From contig CAYNFH010000002.1 in NCBI GenBank assembly GCA_964396385.1, positions 1 to 64,000 on the forward strand: a DNA stretch of 64,000 nucleotides. Direction: 5' to 3'. The DNA is from CAYNFH01 sp964396385 (GTDB lineage Bacteria > Armatimonadota > Chthonomonadetes > Chthonomonadales > CAJBBX01). The notes beneath the pieces were generated by a model. That model was not told where the DNA came from, searched no databases, and worked only from the letters and a program-made list of their open reading frames with translations. Shown piece after piece: positions 1-11,092 of this stretch. Numbering within the stretch: the first letter of the stretch is position 1; the number at the start of each line of letters is the position of its first letter. The position numbers and the translations under genes are program-made.

Positions 1-98
1 CGCGCGGCTGCGTCACTCGCCTCGCGATTCGGAAGCTCGCCCGGCCCGTAGAGGAAGGCCACCCGGCCCCCTACAGCCATCCTCGCTGCGGTCCGCAT
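1..98 (-). CDS. 5' end of an unrecognised gene, cut by the window edge
   Basis: On the minus strand an ATG at position 98 follows an AGGA-type site and opens a frame that stays open to position 1. The peptide begins MRTAARMAVGGRVAFLYGPG. Only about 32 residues are visible and I do not recognise a family. The gene is codirectional with the helicase that ends at 118, just upstream of it. Confidence 0.4.
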   Translation of the reverse strand, partial: MRTAARMAVGGRVAFLYGPGELPNREASDAAA

Positions 99-117
99 GA
101 CTTCCTGGCTGTGTACG

Positions 118-2451
118 TTACGCTAAGAGCAGGTCGAGGAGAAAGTGGGCGGCGGATTTGTCGGGGATGCGGCCTCGGGCGGCGCTGTCCAGGTCGGTCA
201 TGGCGAAGACCGGAACTGCCGCGCCGACGCAAGAGGGGCAGCCGTCCTCGCAGCCGCACTCCGCGATGACGTCCCGCACGGTGCCCAGCATCTCCCCCAC
301 CCTATCGATGCAGCGGCGGGCGTACCCCATGCCGCCGGGATAGCGGTCGTAGAAGAAGAGCGCGTCCCGCCCCAGACAGCTACTGTCAACGGTCACGCCG
401 ATGTCCGAGGGATCGCACATCACGAAGAAGGGGGCGATCTCCACCAGCACGTTGGAGATGCCCACCAGCGCCTCCCCCACCAGCATGCCGTGCGCCTGAA
501 GCTCCTTCGCTGCTGGCTCCGGCGGGCTCAACCAGAGGGCAACCGTCTCGATGCACTGCGGCGGGAGCTCCAGTTTCTCGTAGCCCAGGCTGTCTCGCGA
601 GTGGAAGCGGATCTTCTTGAACATGGGGATGGTGGTCGTCACGGTCACGTCCCCGAAGCCCAGGAGCGCGCCCTGCCACTCGCGCTCCTCCTCGCGGGAG
701 TCGATCCGGATCTGGGACGCCTGCACGGACTGCGTGTAGTAGTCCAGGTCCCGCCGCTCCACGCGGGCGATCTTCTGCTCCAGATCCAACTGCGTGACGA
801 AGTAGGTCTCCGCGCCGTGGAGGTAGACCGCGTGGTCGTGGAGCTGGGAGAGGGCGCTGATCTCGTCCATGGTGCCGATGACGCGCGCGCCGGCCGACTC
901 CTCCTGGATGGTGTAGACCGGCCCGGCGATGTTGCGCAGGTTGACTTCCGCCGCCGGGTACTCCGTGCGCGCCCAGTACCAGCGGCAGTCGATGTGGCGA
1001 ACGCTCTCCTCCTCCTCCAGCAACTCCAGGATCACGGATCCGTAGGGGCCGAACGATTCCACCTCCGCGTCCCGGAGCGGGAGCTCGTGCGCGGCGCACT
1101 TGAGGTGGCCGACCACGATGTGCGGGTTGTCCGGGTCCACCACCGCCTGCTCCGGATTCTGGGAGAACAGATAGGCGGAGTGGGCCATGAGGTACTGGTC
1201 GATGGGCGAGTTCTGCGCGACGAGCACCACCAGCGCCTCCTCCTTGCCTCGGCCGGCGCGCCCCGCCTGCTGCCAGAGGCTCGCGATGGTGCCGGGGTAG
1301 CCGACGAGGATGCAGGCGTCCAGGCTGCCGATGTCGATGCCCAGCTCCAGGGCGTTGGTGCTGGCGACGCCGAGCAGCTCTTTGCCGGCCAGCCGCCGCT
1401 CTATCTCCCGGCGCTCCTCCGGCAGGTAGCCGCCCCGGTAGGCGTGGACGGAATCGGCCAGCTTACGGGAGACGGGCTGGAGCAGCTCCCGGCTGTTTCG
1501 GAAGAGCATCTCCGCGGCGAGCCGCGTCCGGACGAAGCCGATGGTCTGCACACCCTCCCGGACCAGCGAGGTCATGAGCTGCGCCGCCTCCCGGGCCGCG
1601 CTCTTCCGGTCCCCGCCCACGCGCCAGGCGGGCGCGCTGCCCCGGGCGGCGTCCTCCAGCTGCGGCGGGTTCCAGAGCACGAACCGCTTGGGCCCGCGCG
1701 GCGAGCCATCGTTGGTGACGACGGTCATGGAGCGGCCGGTGACCCGCTCCGCGTGCTCGCCGGGATTGGCGATGGTGGCCGAGCAGCAGATGAACTGCGG
1801 CGACGCGCTGTAGTGGCGGCAGATCCGGTCCAGCCGGCGCAGGACATTGGCCAGGTGGGAGCCAAAGACGCCTCGGTAGGCGTGGATCTCGTCGACGACC
1901 ACGTACCGCAGGTGCGAGAAGACGCGGTTCCAGCGGGCGTGCTGCGGGAGGATGCCCTGGTGCAGCATGTCCGGATTGGTGAGCAGGATGCTTGCGCCGT
2001 CCCGCAGCTTGCGGCGCAGGTTCTGGGGCGTATCGCCATCGTAGGCGCCGCTTAGGAAGCGGAGGCCGTCGTCCGGCCGGTCGAACCGGGCGAGGCCGCG
2101 GAGCTGGTCCTGAGCGAGGGCCTTGGTGGGATAGAGGTAGAGGGCGGTGGCAAGCGGATTCTCGATCAGGGTCTCGACAGCCGGGATGTTGTAGCAGAGG
2201 GTCTTGCCGCTGGCGGTGCCGGTGACGATCACCACGTCGCGGCCGGCGCGGACCTCCGCGATGGCTTCCGCCTGGTGCGCGTAGAGCCTATCGATGCCGC
2301 TCCAGAGGAGGGCGCTCTCCACGAGCGGGTGCAGGCCACCCGGCACGTCGGCATAGACGGCCTCACGCTGTGGCAGGACCTCGACATGGGCCACCTGGCC
2401 GCCGTATCCTCGCCGCGACTGAATCCGCTCCAGAAAAGCTCCCGCGTTCAC
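118..2451 (-). CDS. MrfA-like DEAD/DEAH-box helicase with C-terminal DUF1998 zinc cluster
   Basis: A 777-residue superfamily 2 helicase predicted to unwind damaged DNA using ATP. Visible motifs are Walker A GTASGKT (residues 78-84), DEIH (187-190), SAT (224-226), a GRAGRG motif VI region, and near the end the four-cysteine cluster CGCEDGCPSC (about 732-741). That cluster typifies DUF1998 and Bacillus MrfA (about 750 residues). The GTG start at 2451 lies 9 bases after GAGGAG. The open frame runs on upstream to 3189, but that part is low-complexity, lacks helicase similarity and overlaps the VOC gene on the other strand, so I rejected it. A second paralogue at 4625-7696 and an MrfB-like nuclease at 7781-8731 suggest a mitomycin-type lesion repair pathway. 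The family call is firm; the repair role is inferred. Confidence 0.9.
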   Translation of the reverse strand: MNAGAFLERIQSRRGYGGQVAHVEVLPQREAVYADVPGGLHPLVESALLWSGIDRLYAHQAEAIAEVRAGRDVVIVTGTASGKTLCYNIPAVETLIENPLATALYLYPTKALAQDQLRGLARFDRPDDGLRFLSGAYDGDTPQNLRRKLRDGASILLTNPDMLHQGILPQHARWNRVFSHLRYVVVDEIHAYRGVFGSHLANVLRRLDRICRHYSASPQFICCSATIANPGEHAERVTGRSMTVVTNDGSPRGPKRFVLWNPPQLEDAARGSAPAWRVGGDRKSAAREAAQLMTSLVREGVQTIGFVRTRLAAEMLFRNSRELLQPVSRKLADSVHAYRGGYLPEERREIERRLAGKELLGVASTNALELGIDIGSLDACILVGYPGTIASLWQQAGRAGRGKEEALVVLVAQNSPIDQYLMAHSAYLFSQNPEQAVVDPDNPHIVVGHLKCAAHELPLRDAEVESFGPYGSVILELLEEEESVRHIDCRWYWARTEYPAAEVNLRNIAGPVYTIQEESAGARVIGTMDEISALSQLHDHAVYLHGAETYFVTQLDLEQKIARVERRDLDYYTQSVQASQIRIDSREEEREWQGALLGFGDVTVTTTIPMFKKIRFHSRDSLGYEKLELPPQCIETVALWLSPPEPAAKELQAHGMLVGEALVGISNVLVEIAPFFVMCDPSDIGVTVDSSCLGRDALFFYDRYPGGMGYARRCIDRVGEMLGTVRDVIAECGCEDGCPSCVGAAVPVFAMTDLDSAARGRIPDKSAAHFLLDLLLA

Positions 2452-2604
2452 GTTCCAATTCTCCTCGTCCGCCGCTCGGGCTGACGCAGTATTAGTCCCG
2501 CAATTGCCGTAACCCTGCCGGGCACAGGTAACTGTTCGAGCTGTGCCGCTGGGGTATGCTCCTGGCAATCGCTTGACGGTAACCCACCCAGAGAGGAGCA
2601 CAGC

Positions 2605-2976
2605 ATGGAGCTCGGCGCGTTCTCGATCAGCCTGGCAGTAAAGGATATTGAGGCATCCAGGAGTTTCTACGAGAAGTTCGGTTTCCGCGAGTACGCAGGC
2701 GACGCCGCGCAGAACTGGCTGATCATGAAGAACGGCGACCACGTTATCGGGCTGTTCCAGGGGATGTTCGAGAAGAATATATTGACCTTCAACCCAGGCT
2801 GGGACCAGAACGCCCAGAAGCTGGACAGTTTTAGCGACGTCCGAGACCTGCAGCGCCAACTGAAGGCGCAGGGGGTGACGTTGGCGCCAGAGGCGGACGA
2901 AAGCACGACGGGCCCCGCGCACTTCATGGCGGTTGACCCGGACGGGAACCCGATTCTGGTCGATCAGCACGTTTGA
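2605..2976 (+). CDS. VOC family (glyoxalase/bleomycin resistance/dioxygenase fold) protein
   Basis: A 123-residue single-domain protein with the VOC pattern: N-terminal SLAVKDIEASRSFYEKFGF, a central beta strand rich in glycine, and the C-terminal signature AHFMAVDPDGNPILVDQ. Such proteins bind a divalent metal or a small ligand and act as lyases, dioxygenases or binding proteins. The substrate cannot be read from sequence. The ATG follows AGAGAGGAG with a 6-base spacer. It is transcribed divergently from the helicase ending at 118, with about 150 bases between the two starts, and has no operon partner. Confidence 0.85.
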   Translation: MELGAFSISLAVKDIEASRSFYEKFGFREYAGDAAQNWLIMKNGDHVIGLFQGMFEKNILTFNPGWDQNAQKLDSFSDVRDLQRQLKAQGVTLAPEADESTTGPAHFMAVDPDGNPILVDQHV

Positions 2977-3034
2977 GGAGTTAGGAGCCCTCACCCCATC
3001 CCCCGATATACCGGAAGGCCGTGCGCGCTGGAGG

Positions 3035-3245
3035 CCCTCACCCCGGCCTTCGGCCACCCCTCTCCCAAGAACAGGAGAGGGGGAGAAGGGGAAAGGCCGG
3101 AGTCTAGAGTCGCGAGTCGAGAGAACGGATTCCTCAGGAGGGCCGGTGGGTATGCACCCTGTAATCTTCGCGTGAGATCGTTGTCGCAAATCTGGCGCGG
3201 CGGCGCCACATTGCGGGCGGAGTCGAGAGTCGAGAGAGCGGATTC
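3035..3245. repeat. Intergenic repeat block: CCCTCACCCC/GGAGAGGGGG palindrome plus two GAGTCGA heptamer arrays
   Basis: From 3035 to 3092 there is a C-rich arm (CCCTCACCCCGGCC, then CCCCTCTCCC) facing a G-rich arm (GGAGAGGGGGAGAAGGGG). Heptamer arrays with unit GAGTCGA lie at 3100-3123 and 3220-3233. Each is followed by a CGGATTC core (3126-3132 and 3239-3245). The unit and core belong to the tandem-repeat family seen throughout the window. No credible gene lies between 2977 and 3503. Confidence 0.75.
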
Positions 3246-3405
3246 AGGAGGAGGGGCGGCGTGAGACATTGTCTCAATTTGGCGCTGCGACGCCAGATTC
3301 GAGTCCTCCGCCTCGGGCGCGGGCTGAACCGGCACTTCTCCCGCCATTTGACACGCGCGTGTCAAATCAGCCTCCTGGGAATGTGGCGCCGGCTCCGTGT
3401 GGCCG

Positions 3406-3460
3406 GCGGCTGAAGCCGCGCCAACAGGTAAAGAGAGTCCGCCTGCGCGGACGCGGGATG
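3406..3460. repeat. Double-hairpin intergenic repeat, copy 1
   Basis: A first hairpin GCGGCTGAAGCCGC is followed by an A-rich linker (CAACAGGTAAAGAGA) and a second hairpin GTCCGCCTGCGCGGAC. The same hairpin-linker-hairpin plan recurs at 20391-20441 and, reversed, at 7708-7775. It is a dispersed non-coding element whose function is unknown. Confidence 0.65.
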
Positions 3461-3503
3461 TAGTGGCGGCACGTACCTTGCGCATGGCGGTGAGCTGTGC
3501 GGT

Positions 3504-3698
3504 CTACTGGTCCGGGGGGATGCTGCCGCTTTCGGCCTGTTTGAGCCAGAGGAAGCGCTGCTCCTGGGGAATGAGGCTGCGGCCGCCTTGCTGCCATTGC
3601 TCAAGGGACTCGGTCCAGGAGGAGGGGTCCGGTAGCAGGAGGACGGTGGAGACTTCCAGATCCTCCCGGTGGGTCTGCGGGGACGTGTTCTTGTGCAT
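3504..3698 (-). CDS. Small hypothetical protein (64 aa)
   Basis: The frame starts MHKNTSPQTHREDLEVS and ends IPPDQ at a TAG. The ATG at 3698 has a good AAGGA ribosome binding site 9 bases upstream. Composition (acidic, Trp- and Gln-containing, few repeats) looks like real protein, unlike the surrounding shadow frames. It has no signal peptide, membrane segment or motif that I recognise, and there is no obvious operon partner. Confidence 0.5.
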   Translation of the reverse strand: MHKNTSPQTHREDLEVSTVLLLPDPSSWTESLEQWQQGGRSLIPQEQRFLWLKQAESGSIPPDQ

Positions 3699-4002
3699 GA
3701 GTTTCTTTCCTTCATCCGGAATCTCCCAGGCTCCGGATACAGGGGCGTTTCTTGCAGCCATGTGTGGGGTGGGCCTCTCGGGCGAGCCTCCGCCGCCCGG
3801 TGCAGTAGAAACGATGTGGCAGCTTGGCAGGCCGGGCGTCGCCTCACCCTGCCGACCCTCCCCACGCCCCTCCCGCAGATTCCGGAACGCAGCCGCGCGG
3901 CGCGGCTGCCTGGTTTCCCGCTGTACTAGCTTCGGACGGTCATGGCATCCGTGGTCACCCAGGAACTCGGGGCTAAGTCGGCGGCAACACGAAGGGCAAG
4001 AT
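3699..4002. other. Intergenic region with no recognisable feature
   Basis: Between the small minus-strand gene and the HicB-like gene I see no convincing frame, hairpin or promoter. Open frames here have skewed composition and no ribosome binding sites. Confidence 0.4.
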
Positions 4003-4251
4003 ATGGCTTATAGGGCGAATGTGCATCGGGCAGAAGAGGGCGGCTACTGGGCGGAAGTTCCCGAGCTTCCAGGCCTGGTCACGGAAGCGGACAGCCTGAA
4101 TGCGCTGATGGACAACCTGAACGACGCCATTCAGGGTTGGTTGGAAGCAGATGCCAAGCAGAATCCTGGACGACAAGTCCCTGAGTCAGCCGCCTCAACG
4201 CCAGCTAGAGTGGGACCTTCGAGTTCGTCGCGTGAAGTCCGTTTCACGTAG
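4003..4251 (+). CDS. Orphan HicB-like antitoxin (type II toxin-antitoxin)
   Basis: An 82-residue protein with the HicB core: YRANVHRAEEGGYWAEVPEL, then PGLVTEADSLNALMDNLNDA and an IQGWLEA helix. HicB partners normally neutralise the HicA RNase through this partially degraded RNase H fold. The ATG at 4003 was chosen because the conserved core starts there and GAAGGGCAAG precedes it; a longer frame from 3397 is non-coding in character. No HicA-like frame is visible on either side and the C-terminal tail lacks a clear DNA-binding domain, so it is either an orphan or acts on a distant toxin. Confidence 0.75.
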   Translation: MAYRANVHRAEEGGYWAEVPELPGLVTEADSLNALMDNLNDAIQGWLEADAKQNPGRQVPESAASTPARVGPSSSSREVRFT

Positions 4252-4259
4252 CGCCATCG

Positions 4260-4487
4260 TTATCGTAGAGCGGCAGCAGAATCTCGTATCGCGCGAAGCG
4301 CATCGTCGGGATCGTCCTCGCGTATCAGATCGTACTTCACGCCCAGCTCATCGAGTAGTGAGAGTGCCGGTTCGGGCACGATGAACTGGTTGCCCCGCAG
4401 GGATACGACCCGTCCCCGCTTGGTCACTTCTAGGATCCCGCGGGAGCGTTGCTCTTTATCATCAATGCGTATCCGAAAGTGCTTCAT
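4260..4487 (-). CDS. Small hypothetical protein (75 aa), convergent with the HicB gene
   Basis: Starts MKHFRIRIDDKEQRSRG and contains the stretch GRVVSLRGNQFIVPEPALSL followed by an acidic C-terminal segment with DDPDDALRAIRD. The ATG at 4487 has AGGAG 9 bases upstream. It ends 8 bases from the stop of the HicB gene on the other strand. I do not recognise the family. A role with the neighbouring HicB-like protein cannot be excluded but nothing in the sequence shows it. Confidence 0.6.
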   Translation of the reverse strand: MKHFRIRIDDKEQRSRGILEVTKRGRVVSLRGNQFIVPEPALSLLDELGVKYDLIREDDPDDALRAIRDSAAALR

Positions 4488-4624
4488 GGTCCATCGCTCC
4501 TTTGGACCCTTTGTAACACGGTGCGGTTGCTCAGGCAAAGGGCCTCTCAGTCCATGAGGGGGTCTGGGAGTAGGCACTACCTACGAGGATTCCACCGCAC
4601 CTCTCTTGCAGGGTCGCGGGCGGG

Positions 4625-7696
<3,072 letters not shown>

Positions 7697-7707
7697 TCGA
7701 TGAGTCC

Positions 7708-7775
7708 TCGGTTCCGGAGTCCGCGGAGGCGGACTTCGCGTACTTCATAGTCCACGGCTTCAGTCGCAGGGTACG
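7708..7775. repeat. Double-hairpin intergenic repeat, reversed copy
   Basis: Between the MrfB-like gene and the second helicase lies GTCCGCGGAGGCGGAC, a short linker and CCACGGCTTCAGTCGC. This is the reverse of the hairpin-linker-hairpin element found at 3406-3460 and 20391-20441. It occupies the likely 5' leader of the helicase. Confidence 0.55.
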
Positions 7776-7780
7776 GACCG

Positions 7781-8731
7781 TCACCGCTTTCCGCCGGGGA
7801 CCTTCACGAACAGCTCGGCCAGAGTGAGCAGGTCCAGGGCGTTGTGGTGAAGGATGCGGGCCATCTGGGTGGCGTCCCCGGTGCGGACGAAGGCGTGGTA
7901 CGCCTCCGGCACCGCGTGTCCGGGGATGTCGTCATTGCGGAAGCGGCGGCAGATCCAGCGCTCCAGCGTCTGGAGCCGGTGGTCCGGCACCTGGCCGCGC
8001 CAGGCGCGGCGGCAGACGTGCAGCAGGTCCATGTGGGGCAGGTCGCAGCGGAACGGGACGCCGGTGGCGGCGGCGCGCGTGCGCAGGTAGGGCAGGTCGA
8101 ACGTCTTGCCGTTGTAGGAGATGAGCAGCCTCCTCCCGGCGGCGATGGCGGCGAACAGCGCGGTGACGCAGGCTTCCTCCGCGTAGGTGCGGGCGAGGTA
8201 CTGGCGGAGCGCGAGGCCCTCTTCCTCCAGATAGAGCAGGCCCACCAGGAAGACCGGCGCGTTGCTCAGGCCGGCAGTCTCCAGGTCCAGGAAGAGCAGG
8301 TCTTGCGGGCGGACGGTCTCGTCGTTGCAGAGGTCGCGGGCGCGGATCATGGCGGGCGACTCGCAGGCCTCGCACCGTGCGCGAAAGGCGCGGCAGACCT
8401 CGGCCCCTTCCCGACCCATGTCGGCAGCGGTCCGGGCGACCAGGAAGGCGCGGCCCCATCCGGCAAGCTCCACCTCCACGCCGCTCACGGCCTGCTCCAG
8501 CGCGACGGGAGTGGCCGAAGGGGCGGCGGGGTGTTTCGCGGGCCCGGCCGCGCGGGGCAGGCCGCGCTCGTAGACCACGGGCGGGGCGGGGGCGACCGGC
8601 CTAGCGGGCGGGCGCTGGCCGAGCTTGCGCTTGAGGTCGCGGACTGCGGATTCGGTCTCGTCTGGGACATGCTCCAGCGGCCGGCCATTCAGCTCGGCGA
8701 GTCGTTTGAGGTAGTCGCGATCGGTAGGCAT
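7781..8731 (-). CDS. mrfB: MrfB (YprB)-like RNase H-fold DEDD exonuclease
   Basis: A 316-residue protein whose N-terminal 90 residues are a proline-rich, poorly conserved arm. A 3'-5' exonuclease-like RNase H domain follows at about 145-312. Candidate metal ligands are D149 and E151 in FLDLETAG, D212 in YNGKTFDLPYL, and H295/H296 with D300 in ILHHNALDLLTL. The motifs DLLHVCRRAW, RLQTLE and DDIPG match the YprB/MrfB family. In Bacillus subtilis MrfB works with the MrfA helicase to repair mitomycin C adducts. Here the two genes are adjacent in the order nuclease then helicase. The ribosome binding site before the ATG is weak, so the start is less certain than the family. Confidence 0.82.
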   Translation of the reverse strand: MPTDRDYLKRLAELNGRPLEHVPDETESAVRDLKRKLGQRPPARPVAPAPPVVYERGLPRAAGPAKHPAAPSATPVALEQAVSGVEVELAGWGRAFLVARTAADMGREGAEVCRAFRARCEACESPAMIRARDLCNDETVRPQDLLFLDLETAGLSNAPVFLVGLLYLEEEGLALRQYLARTYAEEACVTALFAAIAAGRRLLISYNGKTFDLPYLRTRAAATGVPFRCDLPHMDLLHVCRRAWRGQVPDHRLQTLERWICRRFRNDDIPGHAVPEAYHAFVRTGDATQMARILHHNALDLLTLAELFVKVPGGKR

Positions 8732-8834
8732 CCTAAGCAGCGGTACCGGAACAGGTGTCTAGCAGTTGGAGTAGGATTCCGCGACGGGCGGGCATTATCC
8801 TCCGAGGTGCCTCCTGATGCATTCTGGCACATAG

Positions 8835-8870
8835 AAAAGGGCCGGGCTCCTCTTGAGAGAGGCCCGGCCC
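8835..8870 (-). terminator. Rho-independent-type terminator downstream of the GlsB-like gene
   Basis: Read on the minus strand, a GC-rich stem (GGGCCGGGC pairing with GCCCGGCCC, 8839-8870) is followed by TTTT (8838-8835). It lies 36 bases after the stop of the small membrane protein and before the MrfB-like gene. Confidence 0.6.
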
Positions 8871-8905
8871 GTACCGCGCTGCGTCGGCGCAGTGGCCATG
8901 CGCGG

Positions 8906-9169
8906 TTACGTGGTCGTTGTGCGGGTGCCGGTGATGGCGCGCAGGATGAACAGCAGGATCACGGCGCCAACGAAGGCCACGATGGTGCTGCCGATCCAGC
9001 CGCCGTAGCTGTGCCCTAGTATGGCCTGAAACACGAAACCGCCGATCAGGGCGCCGACGATTCCCACGATGAGGTCTCCGAGAACTCCTCCCGGCCCCTC
9101 ACCCGGGACGACCATCTTGGCCAGCCAGCCGGCGATGATCCCAACTATGATCCAGAAGATGATAGTCAA
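8906..9169 (-). CDS. GlsB/YeaQ/YmgE-family stress-response membrane protein
   Basis: An 87-residue protein made of three hydrophobic segments: IIFWIIVGIIAGWLAKMV, then GDLIVGIVGALIGGFVF, then TIVAFVGAVILLFILRAI. It has the Gly-rich GALIGG and PGGVLGDL phrases of the transglycosylase-associated (GlsB/YeaQ) family, small inner-membrane proteins induced by general stress. The start is TTG at 9169, nine bases after GGAG. It has its own terminator and an upstream GGAAC-N17-CGTC pair that could be an ECF-sigma promoter. Confidence 0.9.
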   Translation of the reverse strand: MTIIFWIIVGIIAGWLAKMVVPGEGPGGVLGDLIVGIVGALIGGFVFQAILGHSYGGWIGSTIVAFVGAVILLFILRAITGTRTTTT

Positions 9170-9202
9170 CTATTGTCACTCCTTTCATACTGGTGAAGGA
9201 CT

Positions 9203-9228
9203 GACGCTAAAGGGCAGACAATTGTTCC
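9203..9228 (-). promoter_or_regulatory. Possible ECF-sigma promoter for the GlsB-like gene
   Basis: On the minus strand GGAAC (9228-9224) and CGTC (9206-9203) are separated by 17 bases. This is the spacing and content typical of extracytoplasmic-function sigma promoters. Transcription would begin near 9196, shortly before the TTG start at 9169. The match is short and could be chance. Confidence 0.35.
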
Positions 9229-9294
9229 TCTGCCAGGTCTCGCGTTTAGCGCCGCCACCCCTCGGTTCGATAGCGAGATAGGAGCAAATTCGCC

Positions 9295-10989
9295 ATGTCC
9301 AGACGGGGCGCAAAGAGAACACCGGGGCAGACGGCGACCGCCTCCACGCCGGAGGGCGAGCTCCAGCGGCACCTGCGGGAGCTAGGGCTGGAGAGCGCGG
9401 AGATCTACCGAGCGTGGTGCGCGGCCCACGGATTCCGGCCGGGACTCCAGAAGACGTGGCAGGAGCGGCGAGCGGAGGTCCGGACGGCACAGCGGTTGGC
9501 GCAGGAGGCGGCCGAGCGGCGGGAGCTGGAGAAGCACGCCGCGGACCTTGGGTTCGCGGACCTGGACGCCTACTCCGCATGGCGCCGGGAGCGCGGCTTT
9601 CCGGCGTCGATGCGACTCACGCCGGAGCAGCGGCGGCGCGAGCGGGAGACGCTGGAGCGGGAGCGGGCCCGGAGCGCCATGGCCGGCGCCCGGCAGAGGG
9701 CCCGGCGACCGGACGACGTGCTGCGGGCCATCGCGGCGGACACGATAGCCGCGGAGGAGCTGCGTACTCCCGCGCTTCAGAAGGCGCATGCCGTCTTCGC
9801 CGGCATCCAGGATACCGGCGTGCGCGATTCTCTTCTGCGCCTGCTGCTCCACGCCCGAGCCCACACGGAGCTTCTGTCCCCCTCCCCCGTCATCCCCCAC
9901 TTCGGGCCGCAGCCGGGGAATACGTTCATCGAGGCGCTTGCCGGACTGGCGGCATGGCACGGATGCTGGCTGCGCGAGCCGGAGGAGTGGCGGCCGGATT
10001 CCCGCAGCTCACGACGGCAGTTTGCGGGACTGGCGCGGCACCTGCTAGCGCGGTACTTCGTGCCGTCCTTCATGGACGAACCCTGGTTCATTGCGCCAGG
10101 TCCCGAGGCCGCGCGGAGGCAGGGCTGGTTCATCCACGTGGGCGTCGGCCAGAACATCCGGAAGGCGGACATCCCGCTTCACCTGACCAAGATGATGGCC
10201 CACCATTTCCTGCTGGCGCCAAAGGACGTGACGCTGGTGGGGGCGCTGCGCTGGGGCCAGCTCCTGGCGCTAGGCGGGGACGGGTACCTTGCGCGTGCGG
10301 TCGCAGCGACCCGGCTGGGAGAGCTGCAGGAGGACGAGCCGTTCTGGGAGTCGTTCCTCCACTTCCTGGTAAACAACCCCATGCTGGACCGCGCCTGCAT
10401 CGGCCCGATGGCGGACTTTATCCACCACCGCCGGTTCGAGCGGGTAGAGGCGGTAGAGGACGGTCAGGCCGTGCTGCTGGAGCCGCCGGAGCCCGGCTTC
10501 AGCATGAAGGGCCGCACCGTACCGGCGCTGTGGAAGCGCGTGGAGGAGTGGCACCGTGAGCTGGCCCGGCTGGACAGGCGGCAACCCCAGGAGTGGCCGC
10601 CCTCCGGTATCGGCGGCTTGGAACTCACCGAGCGGGATGAAGAGACCGGGAAGCGGGTGCGGTGGCACGTGATGGAGCTGCTAACGCACCGGGAGCTGGT
10701 GGAGGAGGGCCGCGACATGCACCATTGCGTCGCCTCCTACTCCCGCTCCTGCGCTCGCGGGGCTACCAGTATCTGGTCCATCCGGCTGGAGGACCGGGAG
10801 GGATACTTCCGGCGCGTGATGACGGTGGAGGTCCACAACGGCCGCCGCTCCATCGTGCAGGCGCGCGGCGTGTGCAACAAGTCCCCCAACGGCCGGCGGG
10901 CCAGCACGCGGTTGCAGGAATCGCCGCGGATTCTGCGGATGTGGGCCGCGCAGGAGCGGCTGACGGTGCCGGGGCACCTGTTTCCATGA
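9295..10989 (+). CDS. PcfJ-domain protein
   Basis: A 564-residue cytosolic protein. The C-terminal third carries the PcfJ hallmark (EEGRDMHHCVASYSRSC, then IWSIR and RVMTVEV, then IVQARGVCNKSPN) with His-His-Cys and a second Cys in a conserved setting. The N-terminal 150 residues are highly charged, rich in Arg and Glu, and probably a coiled coil. PcfJ was named from the conjugative plasmid pCF10, but its biochemical role is unknown and chromosomal copies are common. No conjugation or phage genes surround it here. The ATG has TAGGAG 10 bases upstream. Confidence 0.82.
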   Translation: MSRRGAKRTPGQTATASTPEGELQRHLRELGLESAEIYRAWCAAHGFRPGLQKTWQERRAEVRTAQRLAQEAAERRELEKHAADLGFADLDAYSAWRRERGFPASMRLTPEQRRRERETLERERARSAMAGARQRARRPDDVLRAIAADTIAAEELRTPALQKAHAVFAGIQDTGVRDSLLRLLLHARAHTELLSPSPVIPHFGPQPGNTFIEALAGLAAWHGCWLREPEEWRPDSRSSRRQFAGLARHLLARYFVPSFMDEPWFIAPGPEAARRQGWFIHVGVGQNIRKADIPLHLTKMMAHHFLLAPKDVTLVGALRWGQLLALGGDGYLARAVAATRLGELQEDEPFWESFLHFLVNNPMLDRACIGPMADFIHHRRFERVEAVEDGQAVLLEPPEPGFSMKGRTVPALWKRVEEWHRELARLDRRQPQEWPPSGIGGLELTERDEETGKRVRWHVMELLTHRELVEEGRDMHHCVASYSRSCARGATSIWSIRLEDREGYFRRVMTVEVHNGRRSIVQARGVCNKSPNGRRASTRLQESPRILRMWAAQERLTVPGHLFP

Positions 10990-11011
10990 GGAACGGTTGA
11001 AACGGTGCTAT

Positions 11012-11030
11012 GCCCGCCACAGAGGCGGGC
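11012..11030 (+). terminator. Terminator-like hairpin between convergent genes
   Basis: GCCCGCC-ACAGA-GGCGGGC forms a 7-bp GC-only stem with a 5-base loop, 22 bases past the PcfJ stop and between two convergent genes. There is no U-run, so intrinsic termination is uncertain. Confidence 0.4.
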
Positions 11031-11092
11031 CGGGACGGCGCCCGATTGACGGGAGCGGTTTCGCACCGGAGCAGAGCGGGCCGGAAGTCGCA

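Noticed and set aside
145..2055. Long plus-strand open frame opposite the first helicase
   Set aside because: Composition is rich in Val, Arg, Gln and Gly without motifs. It mirrors the codon bias of the real minus-strand helicase in a GC-rich genome.
2452..3189. N-terminal extension of the first helicase to 3189
   Set aside because: It crosses a VOC gene on the other strand and repeat blocks, has no helicase similarity, and a GTG with a good ribosome binding site exists at 2451.
3397..4002. Long N-terminal extension of the HicB-like protein
   Set aside because: Low-quality sequence over repeats. The family core starts at ATG 4003 with a ribosome binding site.
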